Positions 45,842 through 54,515 of a DNA stretch of 64,000 bases are shown here, piece after piece. This stretch comes from Telluria aromaticivorans (GTDB lineage: Bacteria > Pseudomonadota > Gammaproteobacteria > Burkholderiales > Burkholderiaceae_D). The notes beneath the pieces are model-generated. The model saw only the letters and a program-made list of their open reading frames with translations, was not told the DNA's origin and did no database searches. How positions within the stretch are numbered: the first letter of the stretch is position 1; every line of letters begins with the position of its first letter. The DNA lies in the NCBI RefSeq assembly GCF_013003915.1, contig NZ_JABAIV010000010.1, positions 1-64,000 of the forward strand, given 5' to 3'. A program made the translations under genes and the position numbers.

Positions 45842-46303
45842 TTATCTCTTGGGTGGTGGCGGACCGAAATCCGATCCGCGGTCGAATACCACTTCCCACT
45901 GTCCCGGCGCCTTTAAACGCCAGATCGAATTGAAGCGCCCGATGCGCTTGCCCGCGGCATCGAACACCGGCCCGCCGCTGTACGCCAGCGTGCCGGAATC
46001 CACCACCTCGACCTCTTCCGGCTCCCACCAGAACGGCGCCTGCGGCCCCGCATAGAACTGGCGCCACCCCTTGACGATCGCCGCCTTGCCGCGCAAATTC
46101 CCCTGCGCCGACATGAAAATCGCTTCATCCGCCAGGAAGCGGGCGAAGCCGTCGATATCGCGGGTTTTCATGGTCGCGGCAAAGGCCCGCTCGGCCTCCA
46201 TGACCTGTTTTTTCAGGTCGCTGTTGGATTCGCGCGCATAAGCCACCGTGGTCGCGGCCAGCATCAGATAGGCAGAAAGAAGAGAAAGCAAACGCAGGCG
46301 CAT
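45842..46303 (-). CDS. Secreted SnoaL/DUF4440-like NTF2-fold protein
   Basis: 153 residues with a signal peptide (LLSLLSAYLMLAATTVAYA). The mature part is a DUF4440/YybH-type cone fold: ERAFAATMKTRDIDGFARFL, DEAIFMSAQGNLRGKAAIVK, then FNSIWRLKAPGQWEVVFDRG. Members act as small-molecule binding or isomerase-like proteins; role here unknown. Located after a repeat copy; divergent from the toxin-antitoxin pair. Confidence 0.8.
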   Translation of the reverse strand: MRLRLLSLLSAYLMLAATTVAYARESNSDLKKQVMEAERAFAATMKTRDIDGFARFLADEAIFMSAQGNLRGKAAIVKGWRQFYAGPQAPFWWEPEEVEVVDSGTLAYSGGPVFDAAGKRIGRFNSIWRLKAPGQWEVVFDRGSDFGPPPPKR

Positions 46304-46433
46304 GGGTTAATCCGTTTCTATGCATTTCCAATTAGCAAGATTAATAATTCTGTCATGGGTGCACACGCCTGACAACCGGTAGTTGCGAGGAATGTGAAAT
46401 CGGAGTATAAAGAGTCCAATTACGGAGGATACC

Positions 46434-46871
46434 ATGAGCCTAGCCTACTGCTACCCCAAGAGCCGGTTTGAAACGGCGGTATTGGTCGACCTGAATTCGC
46501 GCAGCGAGCGCGAGCGGCTCTCCAGCTCCGCGCTCAAAGGCTTTTTCAAGCTGACAGCCGCATGGGGCGTGCGCGACGATGACGCGCGCGAACTGCTTGG
46601 CGGCCTGTCCTCCTCTTCTTATTACGACTGGAAGAAGCACCCCGAACGGGTGCTCGAAGTCGACCGCATTACCCGCGTGTCCTACCTGCTCGGCATCTAC
46701 AAGGCCCTGCACATCCTGTACGGCGACAAGCTTGCCGACGAATGGATCCACCTCCCGAATACCAATCCCGTCTTCGCCGGCCGCACGCCGCTGGCCTTTA
46801 TGCTCGCCGGCGGCCTGATCGCCATGCAGACAGTGCGCAAATTGCTGGACGCGCGCCGCGGAGGCCTCTGA
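46434..46871 (+). CDS. Xre/MbcA/ParS-type antitoxin (DUF2384)
   Basis: 145 residues. A helix-turn-helix-like N-terminal region (GFFKLTAAWGVRDDDARELL) is followed by the DUF2384 toxin-binding domain, with the hallmark HLPNTNPVFAGRTPLAFMLA end. GGAGG at 46424-46428 gives a strong ribosome site. It is expected to neutralise the RES toxin encoded immediately downstream and to repress the pair. Confidence 0.9.
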   Translation: MSLAYCYPKSRFETAVLVDLNSRSERERLSSSALKGFFKLTAAWGVRDDDARELLGGLSSSSYYDWKKHPERVLEVDRITRVSYLLGIYKALHILYGDKLADEWIHLPNTNPVFAGRTPLAFMLAGGLIAMQTVRKLLDARRGGL

Positions 46872-46873
46872 TC

Positions 46874-47557
46874 TTGCCGGTGCTGCATAAACTGACCCAA
46901 CTGCGCCAGTTCGATACTTGCCGCCTGATCCCGTCGCGCTTCGCCGACGTCGAGGATTCCGTCCTTGCGCCGCTGGCCGAGAACAACGATGTCCTGCGCG
47001 ACCTGTTCGACCTCGACAACGCCACCAACGAGCGCCTGCGCGGCGAATCCGGCCTGCTGCCCGGCATCGGGATGGACGAGTTGGTATTCGGCCTGCCGAA
47101 CTTCCGCATCATCAACGCGGCCTTTACCTACGCGCGCCCGGAAGGCAGCCGCTTCAATGACGGCGAGCGCGGGGCCTGGTATTGCGCCTTCGGGGCCGAA
47201 ACGGCACTGTGCGAAGTCATCTTCCACAAGACCGTGGAATACCAGGAAATCAACCGTTTCGACGATAGCGTGACTTACCAGTCGCTGCTGGCGGACTTCA
47301 GTGCCGCTTTCCACGACTTGCGCGGGGTCGATGCGCACAAGGCCTGCCTCGATCCGGACAGTTATATCGCCTCGCAGGCACTGGCCAGCCAGTTGCTGGA
47401 GGCCGGCTCGATGGGCATCATCTACCCGAGCGTGCGCCATCCGGGCGGCACCAACCTGGCCTGCTTCCGACCCGCCCTGGTCGGGAATGTGCGCAAGGCG
47501 CAGACCTATCGGTTAACATGGGCGGGTTCGCCGCAACCGGCGGTCGAGATCATCTAG
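46874..47557 (+). CDS. RES-domain toxin (NAD+-degrading)
   Basis: 227 residues from TTG 46874 (GTG 46880 is an alternative), 2 bp after the antitoxin stop. The RES core is visible: ARPEGSRFNDGERGAWYCAF (conserved Arg and Tyr), then ETALCEVIFHKT (Glu) and QLLEAGSMGIIYPSVRHPGG. RES toxins (Res of P. putida, MbcT of M. tuberculosis) consume NAD+ by glycohydrolase or phosphorylase activity. The antitoxin order and tight spacing are typical. The rare start codon would keep toxin low. Confidence 0.9.
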   Translation: MPVLHKLTQLRQFDTCRLIPSRFADVEDSVLAPLAENNDVLRDLFDLDNATNERLRGESGLLPGIGMDELVFGLPNFRIINAAFTYARPEGSRFNDGERGAWYCAFGAETALCEVIFHKTVEYQEINRFDDSVTYQSLLADFSAAFHDLRGVDAHKACLDPDSYIASQALASQLLEAGSMGIIYPSVRHPGGTNLACFRPALVGNVRKAQTYRLTWAGSPQPAVEII

Positions 47558-47569
47558 CAATGTAAACGT

Positions 47570-47890
47570 ATGAAGACGAATCCAGAAAAAGACACCGAAC
47601 TGCACGACAAGATCAACCGCGAAACCGGCCGCGTCAAATGGAGCGAACTGGATCGGCATTTCGCCAGCGGCTCGGTGATTTACGTGAGCGAGGAACTCGA
47701 CCTGATCGAGGTGGCGCTGCGGGTCGCGCACGACGACAAGGACAGCATTACCGCGTGGATGGCGGCGGGCACGGTGGCCAAGGTCAGCGACCTGCAGGCC
47801 CAGACCTGGACCGCTGCGGATGCGACCGTATGGGCCTCGGTGGTGAGTCCGTTCGTGCTGGTGCAGCCCGAGAAAAAACAGCTGCATTAA
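47570..47890 (+). CDS. DUF2288 protein
   Basis: 106 residues, cytoplasmic. RVKWSELDRHFASGSVIYVS and LDLIEVALRVAHDDKDSITA match DUF2288, a small family of unknown function with a helix-strand mix. It starts 12 bp after the RES gene but is a housekeeping-type gene in many proteobacteria, so it may not belong to the toxin-antitoxin unit. Confidence 0.75.
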   Translation: MKTNPEKDTELHDKINRETGRVKWSELDRHFASGSVIYVSEELDLIEVALRVAHDDKDSITAWMAAGTVAKVSDLQAQTWTAADATVWASVVSPFVLVQPEKKQLH

Positions 47891-47936
47891 GCCACGCAGG
47901 CCGGTTTTAGGTATTCCCGCTCAGGGGCCTGGCCGG

Positions 47937-48755
47937 TCATTTGTCTTTCTGCTTGGTTTCGGCATGCGCCGCATCGACCTTGGCGATCAGGCTCGGCACC
48001 AGCCGCTCGCTGGCGCCGGCGACGAAATGCAGGAATAAGAGCGTCGCCAGCGTGCTCCCCTTGGCATCGAAACTGTTCAGCAAGAGCCTGCCCTTGAAGG
48101 CCAGCGCAGCCAGCAGGGCGCCGGCCATTCCCACGAGCACGCGCGCCAGCCCTTCCGTTCGGTGCAGCACCGCGCCTGCATTCGCATCGAGCGTGAGCCG
48201 GTCGCCGCGCGACGCAATCGACAGCAGCGCGCCGATGGATCCCATCAGCGTACCGAACACGACGTCGAATGCCGCTACCCCGATCACATCCCGCAATTCA
48301 GTGCGGACCGTCCAGGCCAGCATCATCAGGAACATCGAGGCGGTCACCAGCGAATAGGCGGCATTGAAATACCATTGCCATGACATCCGGATGCTGCATT
48401 CCCTGATCTCGCCCGCGACGATGTCATGGATTTCCTTGGCCTGCTCCAGGGGCAGGGAATCCATATAGCGTGCGACCCCCTCGACGATCATGCGCTGGAT
48501 GTGCAGGTTCCGCTTCTCGTCGGTGATGAAACGCGCCTTGCTTTCCAGCTAAGCCTGGCGATTGAGCACCTTCCCGAAATCTGTTTGCGAACCCGACTGT
48601 CGGGTCCATATCCACTGGATTTCCAGGCGATCATCGATGTAGACGAACAGCGAAGCGCTCTGCAGGATCAGCAGCTTCACTTTCTTCCCAAACACTGGAT
48701 CGATTTCCCCCTCTTGAAGGAAGGGATGAGCACCTTTATTGGCGGCGTCGTTCAT
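47937..48755 (-). pseudogene. Membrane-protein gene broken by in-frame TAG
   Basis: From ATG 48755 (MNDAANKGAHPFLQEGE) the frame reads 68 codons to a TAG at 48549-48551, then resumes in the same frame as LESKARFITDEKRNLHIQRM and runs 203 residues to 47937. The second part has four predicted helices (FNAAYSLVTASMFLMMLAWT, VAAFDVVFGTLMGSIGALLS, RVLVGMAGALLAALAFKG, TLATLLFLHFVAGASERLV). One gene of about 272 codons is the simplest reading. Translation could restart at ATG 48491. I do not recognise the family. Confidence 0.7.
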
Positions 48756-49007
48756 AAGCGTCCGGGAAAACGAAAGCCGTGCATTTCGGCCCGTAGATAT
48801 CGACGATTTTCGACTCCCTACCGCCCGAACCCACGTTGAGGCCAGCGCCGCGTTGCGATGCCGGAAGACTCCGTGAGCATGGGATGTAGACGCTGCCATC
48901 CAAGCGCAATCGCCCTGCGCCCACCGTCAGCAGAATCATGCCAGCTTGGAAAGCAATGTACGTCGGCAGTGGCCTAATACGTCAGGACGCTCACTGTAAA
49001 GAGGCCG

Positions 49008-49100
49008 TTACATCGCGCTCAAGAGCTTCGACCGATAGGCTCTGAAGATGTCCAGGCGGGTACGGTTCGAGAGGGCTTTGAAAATGTCGAGTAGTTCCAT
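49008..49100 (-). pseudogene. Truncated ArsR-family regulator remnant
   Basis: ATG 49100 opens a 30-codon frame reading MELLDIFKALSNRTRLDIFR and then AYRSKLLSAM before TAA. The first 20 residues are the opening helix of ArsR/SmtB repressors, which normally continue for about 90 residues. No further ArsR homology follows downstream in any frame I read. It lies in a stretch of 400 bp without intact genes. Confidence 0.65.
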
Positions 49101-49154
49101 GGCCGGACGTATATATGCATTTCCCGATATGTCAACGCCTTTTCGGGATGGCAT

Positions 49155-49568
49155 TCAGGCGGCCGCTTCGTCAAAGGCTTTCCGACACTCTTCGATGCGA
49201 GGCCAGTTCTCGCGGATCCATGACGTGAAGCCTTCAAGTGCAGGCAACATGCTGGCGCCCATCTCGGTGAGTTCGTATTCGACCCGTGGCGGAACTTCAG
49301 GATAGTAATACCGCTTCACCAGCCCGTCGCGCTCGAGATTGCGCAGTGTCAGCGTGAGCATCCGCTGGGTGATTCCTTCGATACCGTTCTTCAGGCCGGA
49401 GAAGCGCAGACGATAGCCGTCAGCGACAGCAAGATGCGACATCACGAGGATCGTCCACTTGTCGCCGAGCCGCGCCAGCACCGAATGTGGCGCGCAAGGC
49501 CGAAAGCGCGGGCCGTCGGTCGTCTGCACATACGGGCGTCCGTAAATGTTTTGTTCCACCAGTACCAT
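49155..49568 (-). CDS. HxlR-family transcriptional regulator
   Basis: 137 residues from ATG 49568 (the frame extends to 49610). The DUF24/HxlR winged helix reads VLARLGDKWTILVMSHLAVA, FSGLKNGIEGITQRMLTLTL, RNLERDGLVKRYYYPEVPPR. One cysteine near residue 25 (RPCAPHSVL) and one at ECRK may sense reactive electrophiles or disulfide stress, as in YodB or QorR. It diverges from an NmrA-family gene, with a palindromic operator in the 90-bp gap. Confidence 0.9.
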   Translation of the reverse strand: MVLVEQNIYGRPYVQTTDGPRFRPCAPHSVLARLGDKWTILVMSHLAVADGYRLRFSGLKNGIEGITQRMLTLTLRNLERDGLVKRYYYPEVPPRVEYELTEMGASMLPALEGFTSWIRENWPRIEECRKAFDEAAA

Positions 49569-49624
49569 CCTTGTGCCTGAGGTTAAAAAATGTGCCGTCT
49601 TCCGGTTCATCTTTCAGCAGTATA

Positions 49625-49645
49625 TATTGGTAACTCATACCAATA
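49625..49645. promoter_or_regulatory. Palindromic operator between HxlR and NmrA-family genes
   Basis: Perfect 8-bp arms TATTGGTA and TACCAATA are separated by 5 bp. The site lies 57 bp before the HxlR start and 14 bp before the NmrA-family start, so binding would block both promoters. HxlR dimers bind such inverted repeats. Confidence 0.75.
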
Positions 49646-49658
49646 CATGAGGAATTTT

Positions 49659-50576
49659 ATGTCGAACAGCCATCAACCAATCGTCGTTTTTGGTGCGACG
49701 GGTCAGCAGGGTGGATCAGTTGCCAAAGCACTCTTGTCTGCCGGGTGGCCTGTGCGAGCCATGGTGCGCGACGTGACTTCTGCGAAGGCAACCGCGCTGT
49801 GTGACGCCGGGGCCGAACTGGTTCAAGGCAGCTACGCCGACAGCGATGCGATCCGGGCAGCAATGCGCGGTGCGCACGGCGTTTTTAGCGTCCAGCAAAG
49901 TTCCCCCAGCGGCCAGGTGACCGATGAGGAGGAAGTCCGCTTCGGCAAGGCGATCGCCGATCTTGCCGTCGAGTGCGGTGTCACGCACCTTGTCTACAGT
50001 TCGGGGGCCGCCGTGAGCGACAAGCCGACCGGCATGGGCCACTTCGACAGCAAGATGCGCATCGAGGCGCATGTCCGTTCGCTGCCGATCAAGGCAACCA
50101 TTATTCGTCCGGTCGCCTTCATCGACATGCTCGTCATGCCGGGGTTTGGACTGGATGAAGGACGCTTTAACTTCTTCATGCAGCCCGATCAGTCGATACA
50201 GCTGCTCGCGGTCGAGGACATCGGCAAGTTTGTCGAACCGATTTTCGCCGACCCCGACCGCTTCGGCGGGCAGACCTTCGACATTGCCAGTGATGAGGTC
50301 ACCGGGAAGGAACTCGAGGCGCTGTTCAGCGAAGCGGCAGGACGCCCGATTCCCTACGCACGGTTCTCGGACGAGGTCCTGGCGGCAAGCCCGTTCCTGG
50401 CGAAACTGACCGCGCTGATGGACGAAGGACCACTCGCCGGGCGTGCCGACCTCGAAGCACTGCGCAAGATCAATCCCGAGATGCAATCGGTGCGCGACTG
50501 GCTTGGCCACACCGGCCGGGATGCCTTCCTCCAGGCGCTGGGGACCGCCGGTACGTGGGCGTACGATCGTACCTGA
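49659..50576 (+). CDS. NmrA-family NAD(P)-binding protein
   Basis: 305 residues of the atypical short-chain dehydrogenase fold. The Rossmann motif IVVFGATGQQGGSVAKALL, the LVQGSYADSDAIRAAM region and THLVYSSGAAVSDKP are typical. Family members sense NADP/NADPH ratios or reduce quinones (QorB-like). GAGGA at 49649 precedes the ATG. It is probably controlled by the divergent HxlR protein, as in qorR-qorB type pairs. Confidence 0.88.
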   Translation: MSNSHQPIVVFGATGQQGGSVAKALLSAGWPVRAMVRDVTSAKATALCDAGAELVQGSYADSDAIRAAMRGAHGVFSVQQSSPSGQVTDEEEVRFGKAIADLAVECGVTHLVYSSGAAVSDKPTGMGHFDSKMRIEAHVRSLPIKATIIRPVAFIDMLVMPGFGLDEGRFNFFMQPDQSIQLLAVEDIGKFVEPIFADPDRFGGQTFDIASDEVTGKELEALFSEAAGRPIPYARFSDEVLAASPFLAKLTALMDEGPLAGRADLEALRKINPEMQSVRDWLGHTGRDAFLQALGTAGTWAYDRT

Positions 50577-50594
50577 CCGCAGACTGCCACGGAC

Positions 50595-50623
50595 GCCGGC
50601 CTTCAACCATCAGGAAGGCCGGC
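50595..50623. terminator. Strong hairpin after the NmrA-family gene
   Basis: GCCGGCCTTC and GAAGGCCGGC form a perfect 10-bp stem with a 9-base loop, 19 bp after the stop. No T tract follows on either strand, so it may act with Rho or as an mRNA-protecting 3' end. Confidence 0.55.
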
Positions 50624-50673
50624 GCAGGTCAGAGACATCAGCGAGCATCAATATCGATCACGTACGCTTCTAG

Positions 50674-50787
50674 CGGGCCATTGGCGAGCTGTCGGTATCG
50701 TCCAACGACGATGGTATCAAGCACACCGAACGGATGATCCGCTTGCTGATCGATGGATTGCGGTACGGTGCGCACAAGAAGTCGTAG
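50674..50787 (+). pseudogene. Possible TetR-family C-terminal remnant
   Basis: The plus strand between stops at 50671 and 50785 reads RAIGELSVSSNDDGIKHTER, then MIRLLIDGLRYGAHKKS. The MIRLLIDGLRYGA tract looks like the last helix of many TetR/AcrR repressors. There is no start, and no N-terminal domain is seen upstream. Weak evidence; chance resemblance is possible. Confidence 0.35.
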
Positions 50788-50800
50788 CGGATTCGGCCCT

Positions 50801-52753
50801 TCACACCAGGTGCGCAGCCTGCCACTCGGCTTTCCATCCCTGGAACTGTTCGATCGGTAGCGGCTTGCTGATGACATAGCCCTGGGCCAGATCACAGCCC
50901 TGCTCCTGCAAGCACCTCCATACGTCTTCGCTCTCAACGCCCTCGGCAACCACATGTCGCCCGAGAATATGGCCTAGTTCAATTGTCGATCGAACGATGG
51001 CTGCCGAATCGGCATTCTCCAGCATCGGCAGAATGAAAGACTGGTCAATCTTGATGACATCAAAAGGAAAGCGCTGCAGATAGCTCAGGCTGGCGTAGCC
51101 GGTACCAAAATCGTCAAGGAGCAGTTTCACGCCAATCGCTTTCAGACGCGTGAGCACATCAAGAGCAGCGCACGGGTCCTCGACCAAGGCGCTTTCGGTC
51201 AGTTCAAACTCGACTGCCTCCGGACAGATTTTCCACTGCTCCATCCATTTTCCAATGTCGCAGACAATCGATGAACTCAGCAGATCATGTGGCGACAAGT
51301 TAATGGCGAGGGTTTCCCTGATGCCGTCATGCTTCCACTTTTGAAGCCAGGAAAAGCAGCGCTCCAGCATCCATTTGGTGAGATCAATGATGAGTCCACT
51401 TTGCTCCGCGAGCTTGATGAAATGCGTTGGCGATACCATTCCCAGTGTGGGATGCTGCCAGCGGATCAGGGCTTCCGCACCAACGATCTGCCCCGTTTTC
51501 ATATCTATCTTCGGTTGACAGAAAACACGTAGTTCATCGCGCTGGCCCGCGAGGCGAAGATCTCCCATCAGCGCAAGGCGCGACATCTGCTCGGCGTTCT
51601 TGCTACCCGCAAAACCGGTAATACCGTCGCCCAGCGACTCGCCATGGAACAAGGCAGCGTTGGCACGACGGAACAGGATTTCCGCATCGTTTGCATCGTC
51701 GCAGACGGAGACTACGCCGGCGTGGACGTGGGCATCCACGGCCATTCCGGCCACTTCAATCGGCGCGTTCAGCCCCTGGATAAGCTGGCGTGCAACAGCG
51801 ACAGGATCATCTTCCCAATTGGCAGGGATGATAATACTGAAGATTGCCTCACCCACCCTGGCAAGCTCCAGGTCTCCCGGAATGCGTGACTGAAGCCGCC
51901 TTGCCGTTTCGATGATCAGCTGGTCTGCCACCTGCTGGCCAAATGCATTGCATACTTCAGCGAATTGGCCAACGTTAATGTGGACAAGGGACAAGGCATG
52001 CGTACCGGCCTGGGGGCGGTCCAGATAACCCTTTAACATATCCATCTGCCGGGTGCGATTGGCCAACCCCGTCATGCTGTCGAAATAGGCCAGGCGGTAG
52101 ATGGTCTCCTCCGCCTGGCGATGTTGTTCGCGCAGCCGCAAACCGGCAATGCCAAACGCCAGGTCATCTGCCATCTCGCCGAGCAGGCCCAGTTCGCCGG
52201 TGTCGAATGCATCAGGCTCCGGGGCAGCCATGAACAACGCGCCGAACAGCTGGGTATCGTGGATCAGCGGGAAAGCGGTAAGCGATGCGTATCCATCGCG
52301 GAGAGAATGCTGTCGAAGTATGGCGAACTGCGGATTATCGTAACGCGGGTTGTTCGGGATATCGTGCACAACGCACGGGGTCCGGGTACGCATCGCGACG
52401 CCTACCGCGGTCTGCCCGGCCGGCGTGTCGGCGTAGGTGAATCCCCTATCGTTAATCCACTCCATGTCAAGCGGCTCTGGCTTACCGTCGACCAGGCCCA
52501 CCCAGGCCACCCATCGGATTGTCTTGGCGCTGTCATTCAGGGCGAGTGCAACACCGGCTCGCCGGTACCCGCCGCTCTCGACGATCGCCGTGCACATGTC
52601 TGTCAGTAATGAAGGCTCGTCCTGTGCCCTCAGCAGCGTGCGAATCACCGCACTGAGGGTGCGCAGGGCCCGTGTTGTGCATTCGAGCGACTCGCAGTCT
52701 TTAGCGGGCGGTTCCTCGACGGTAGGACGGCCCGCTTCCATTAACGTTTCCAT
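50801..52753 (-). CDS. GAF-GGDEF-EAL protein, probable c-di-GMP phosphodiesterase
   Basis: 650 residues from ATG 52753. An N-terminal GAF domain (~30-205; CVVHDIPNNPRYDNP) precedes a GGDEF domain whose signature is degenerate (RVGEAIF in place of GGDEF), so cyclase activity is unlikely. The EAL domain is intact: GAEALIRWQHP, LAINLSPHDL, FELTESALVED, LLDDFGTGYASLSYL, VIKIDQSF and VVAEGVES. The protein should hydrolyse c-di-GMP, perhaps controlled by ligand binding to the GAF. No membrane segments are seen. Confidence 0.9.
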   Translation of the reverse strand: METLMEAGRPTVEEPPAKDCESLECTTRALRTLSAVIRTLLRAQDEPSLLTDMCTAIVESGGYRRAGVALALNDSAKTIRWVAWVGLVDGKPEPLDMEWINDRGFTYADTPAGQTAVGVAMRTRTPCVVHDIPNNPRYDNPQFAILRQHSLRDGYASLTAFPLIHDTQLFGALFMAAPEPDAFDTGELGLLGEMADDLAFGIAGLRLREQHRQAEETIYRLAYFDSMTGLANRTRQMDMLKGYLDRPQAGTHALSLVHINVGQFAEVCNAFGQQVADQLIIETARRLQSRIPGDLELARVGEAIFSIIIPANWEDDPVAVARQLIQGLNAPIEVAGMAVDAHVHAGVVSVCDDANDAEILFRRANAALFHGESLGDGITGFAGSKNAEQMSRLALMGDLRLAGQRDELRVFCQPKIDMKTGQIVGAEALIRWQHPTLGMVSPTHFIKLAEQSGLIIDLTKWMLERCFSWLQKWKHDGIRETLAINLSPHDLLSSSIVCDIGKWMEQWKICPEAVEFELTESALVEDPCAALDVLTRLKAIGVKLLLDDFGTGYASLSYLQRFPFDVIKIDQSFILPMLENADSAAIVRSTIELGHILGRHVVAEGVESEDVWRCLQEQGCDLAQGYVISKPLPIEQFQGWKAEWQAAHLV

Positions 52754-53140
52754 ATAACCCCCGGAGGCAATCAATACAGCCGTCACTGATGCTGGCATGA
52801 GCAATGGTTGCGGTCGGCAGTGGCGTACTGGTTACGCTTCGGCAAAACGGTACGTGGCGAGCCGATCAATATAGATGCATTGCCTGTCGCACGTATTGGA
52901 GTGTAATGCAAAAATTGCGGAAAAACCAATAAGCCGGGTCTGCTTTTACGCGATTATAAGAATTAATTTCTCCACTGATAAGTTCGACTTTTTGCAGCTG
53001 AACTCGCCTCTAACTCTTTGATTTATAAGGTGGCAAAACTTGCATTTCGGAATTAATCAGCGCTCTCCTAGCAATAGGACCAGCCCCAATAGTAGAAGCG
53101 CAACACGCGTTTCATATCATGGAGCATTTCACGCAGCAAT
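52754..53140. other. AT-rich intergenic stretch without recognised gene
   Basis: 387 bp between the phosphodiesterase start and the end of the broken TetR gene. GC is visibly lower than elsewhere, especially at 52900-53060. It should contain the phosphodiesterase promoter on the minus strand. I found no tRNA, repeat or convincing ORF. Confidence 0.6.
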
Positions 53141-53698
53141 TTATCGACGGCATTGCATACCACCGAAAAAAATATCCACCAGATGATCGATTGAAGAGCT
53201 CGTCAAATTCCTCTGATCGATACTGAGGGAGACGGCCGTAATAACACAGACCAGGTCGTCGAACGAAACATCATTTCGGACAATTCCGCTTTCTTGCGCT
53301 TGCGACAGAAGCGTGGAGCCAAGTTCAGCGACCGCCATGCAGCCAGGGGTACCGCTATGTAATACAGTGCCGATCGATGAGGCCAGTCCACGGTAGGTAT
53401 TGATGAGAACCACAAGCTGCTCGACATAAAGGGGCAAAGCCTCCAGTTCAGGCAGCTGAGCCCCTTTCTCGCGACAGTTGGATGCCAGCCCAATCAACCG
53501 ATCACTGTAGGTGGCCGCAAGCAACTCTTCCCGGGTCTAGTAGCGCCGGTAGAGTGTGCCGATTCCGACCCCAGCTCGCTTTGCAATCGCCTCAAGCGAC
53601 GCGGCGCCGCCCTGCTCGCCAAACATTTCCTCAGCGGCGGCAATGATCCGCTCGCGGTTCTGTCGCGCCTCAGCCCGCAGCAACGTCCCATCGTCCAT
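53141..53698 (-). pseudogene. TetR-family regulator gene with in-frame TAG
   Basis: From ATG 53698 the frame reads an intact TetR DNA-binding domain (RERIIAAAEEMFGEQGGAAS, LEAIAKRAGVGIGTLYRRY), then TAG at 53537-53539, then TREELLAATYSDRLIGLASN in the same frame and a full ligand-binding part to 53141. The stop falls at the end of the recognition-helix region, where a Phe-Pro or Tyr-Pro pair usually stands. A truncated DNA-binding stub would result unless the codon is read through. It diverges from a two-component gene pair. Confidence 0.8.
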
Positions 53699-53840
53699 TC
53701 TGCCCCCGCTTCCCTTACAATTTCGGCCTGGACAGGCCTGCGAGACGGTAGGGCCCGCCATATTCCCACAATGCCGCGGAGTTATTCTTACGCTTGTACC
53801 TGCCCGCCACTTGGCGAACCTGGCCATGGAAGATGCTGAA

Positions 53841-54515
53841 ATGAGAATTTTGCTGGTTGAGGACGAGATCGAATTTGCCGACACGGTGCGCGGCGCGCTC
53901 GCGCGCGAGAAGTACGTGGTCGACCACGTCGACCGCCTGGCACTGGCGACCGAGGCGTGCCGCTGGAATGTGTATGACCTTGCCCTGCTCGACCGCACCC
54001 TGCCCGATGGCGATGGCCTGTCGCTGCTGCCTTCCCTGCGGGCTGCGCATCCTGGCATTGCCGTCATCGTCCTGACTGCGCGCGGCGAAGTAGCCGACCG
54101 CGTCAACGGCCTCGACGAGGGGGCGGACGATTACCTGGTCAAGCCCTTCGCGCTCGATGAGCTGTTCGCGCGTATCCGCGCGGTTCGGCGCCGCCCGGTG
54201 GAACTTGGCCCCGAAGAGATCCACGTTGGCGCACTCGTCTTCGACGTTGCCAATGACGAGGCCAGCGTCAACGGGGTGCGCCTGACGCTGGCCCGCCGCG
54301 AGCTGCGGGTATTGTCAACGCTGGTCAAACGCCGTGGCCGCACGGTGCTGCGCGAATCGCTCGCCCAGGGCGTGTATGGTTTCGACGACGCCATCCAGTC
54401 AAACACGCTCGATTCCCATATCTCGCGCCTGCGCGGCAAGCTGGCCGCGGCGAACGCGGGCGTCGAGATCCACGCCATCAAAGGGGTCGGGTACCTGTTG
54501 CAGGTACGCGAGTGA
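53841..54515 (+). CDS. OmpR-family response regulator
   Basis: 224 residues. Receiver (ILLVEDEIEFADTVR; phospho-Asp in LALLDRTLPDGDG; VIVLTARGEVADR; DDYLVKPFALDELFAR) and winged-helix output (LTLARRELRVLSTLVKRRGR to AIKGVGYLLQV). ATG 53841 is chosen over upstream in-frame ATGs at 53826 and 53556 since the receiver starts at once. It is translationally coupled to the kinase. Related to the QseB/PmrA/TctD group; target genes unknown. Confidence 0.88.
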   Translation: MRILLVEDEIEFADTVRGALAREKYVVDHVDRLALATEACRWNVYDLALLDRTLPDGDGLSLLPSLRAAHPGIAVIVLTARGEVADRVNGLDEGADDYLVKPFALDELFARIRAVRRRPVELGPEEIHVGALVFDVANDEASVNGVRLTLARRELRVLSTLVKRRGRTVLRESLAQGVYGFDDAIQSNTLDSHISRLRGKLAAANAGVEIHAIKGVGYLLQVRE

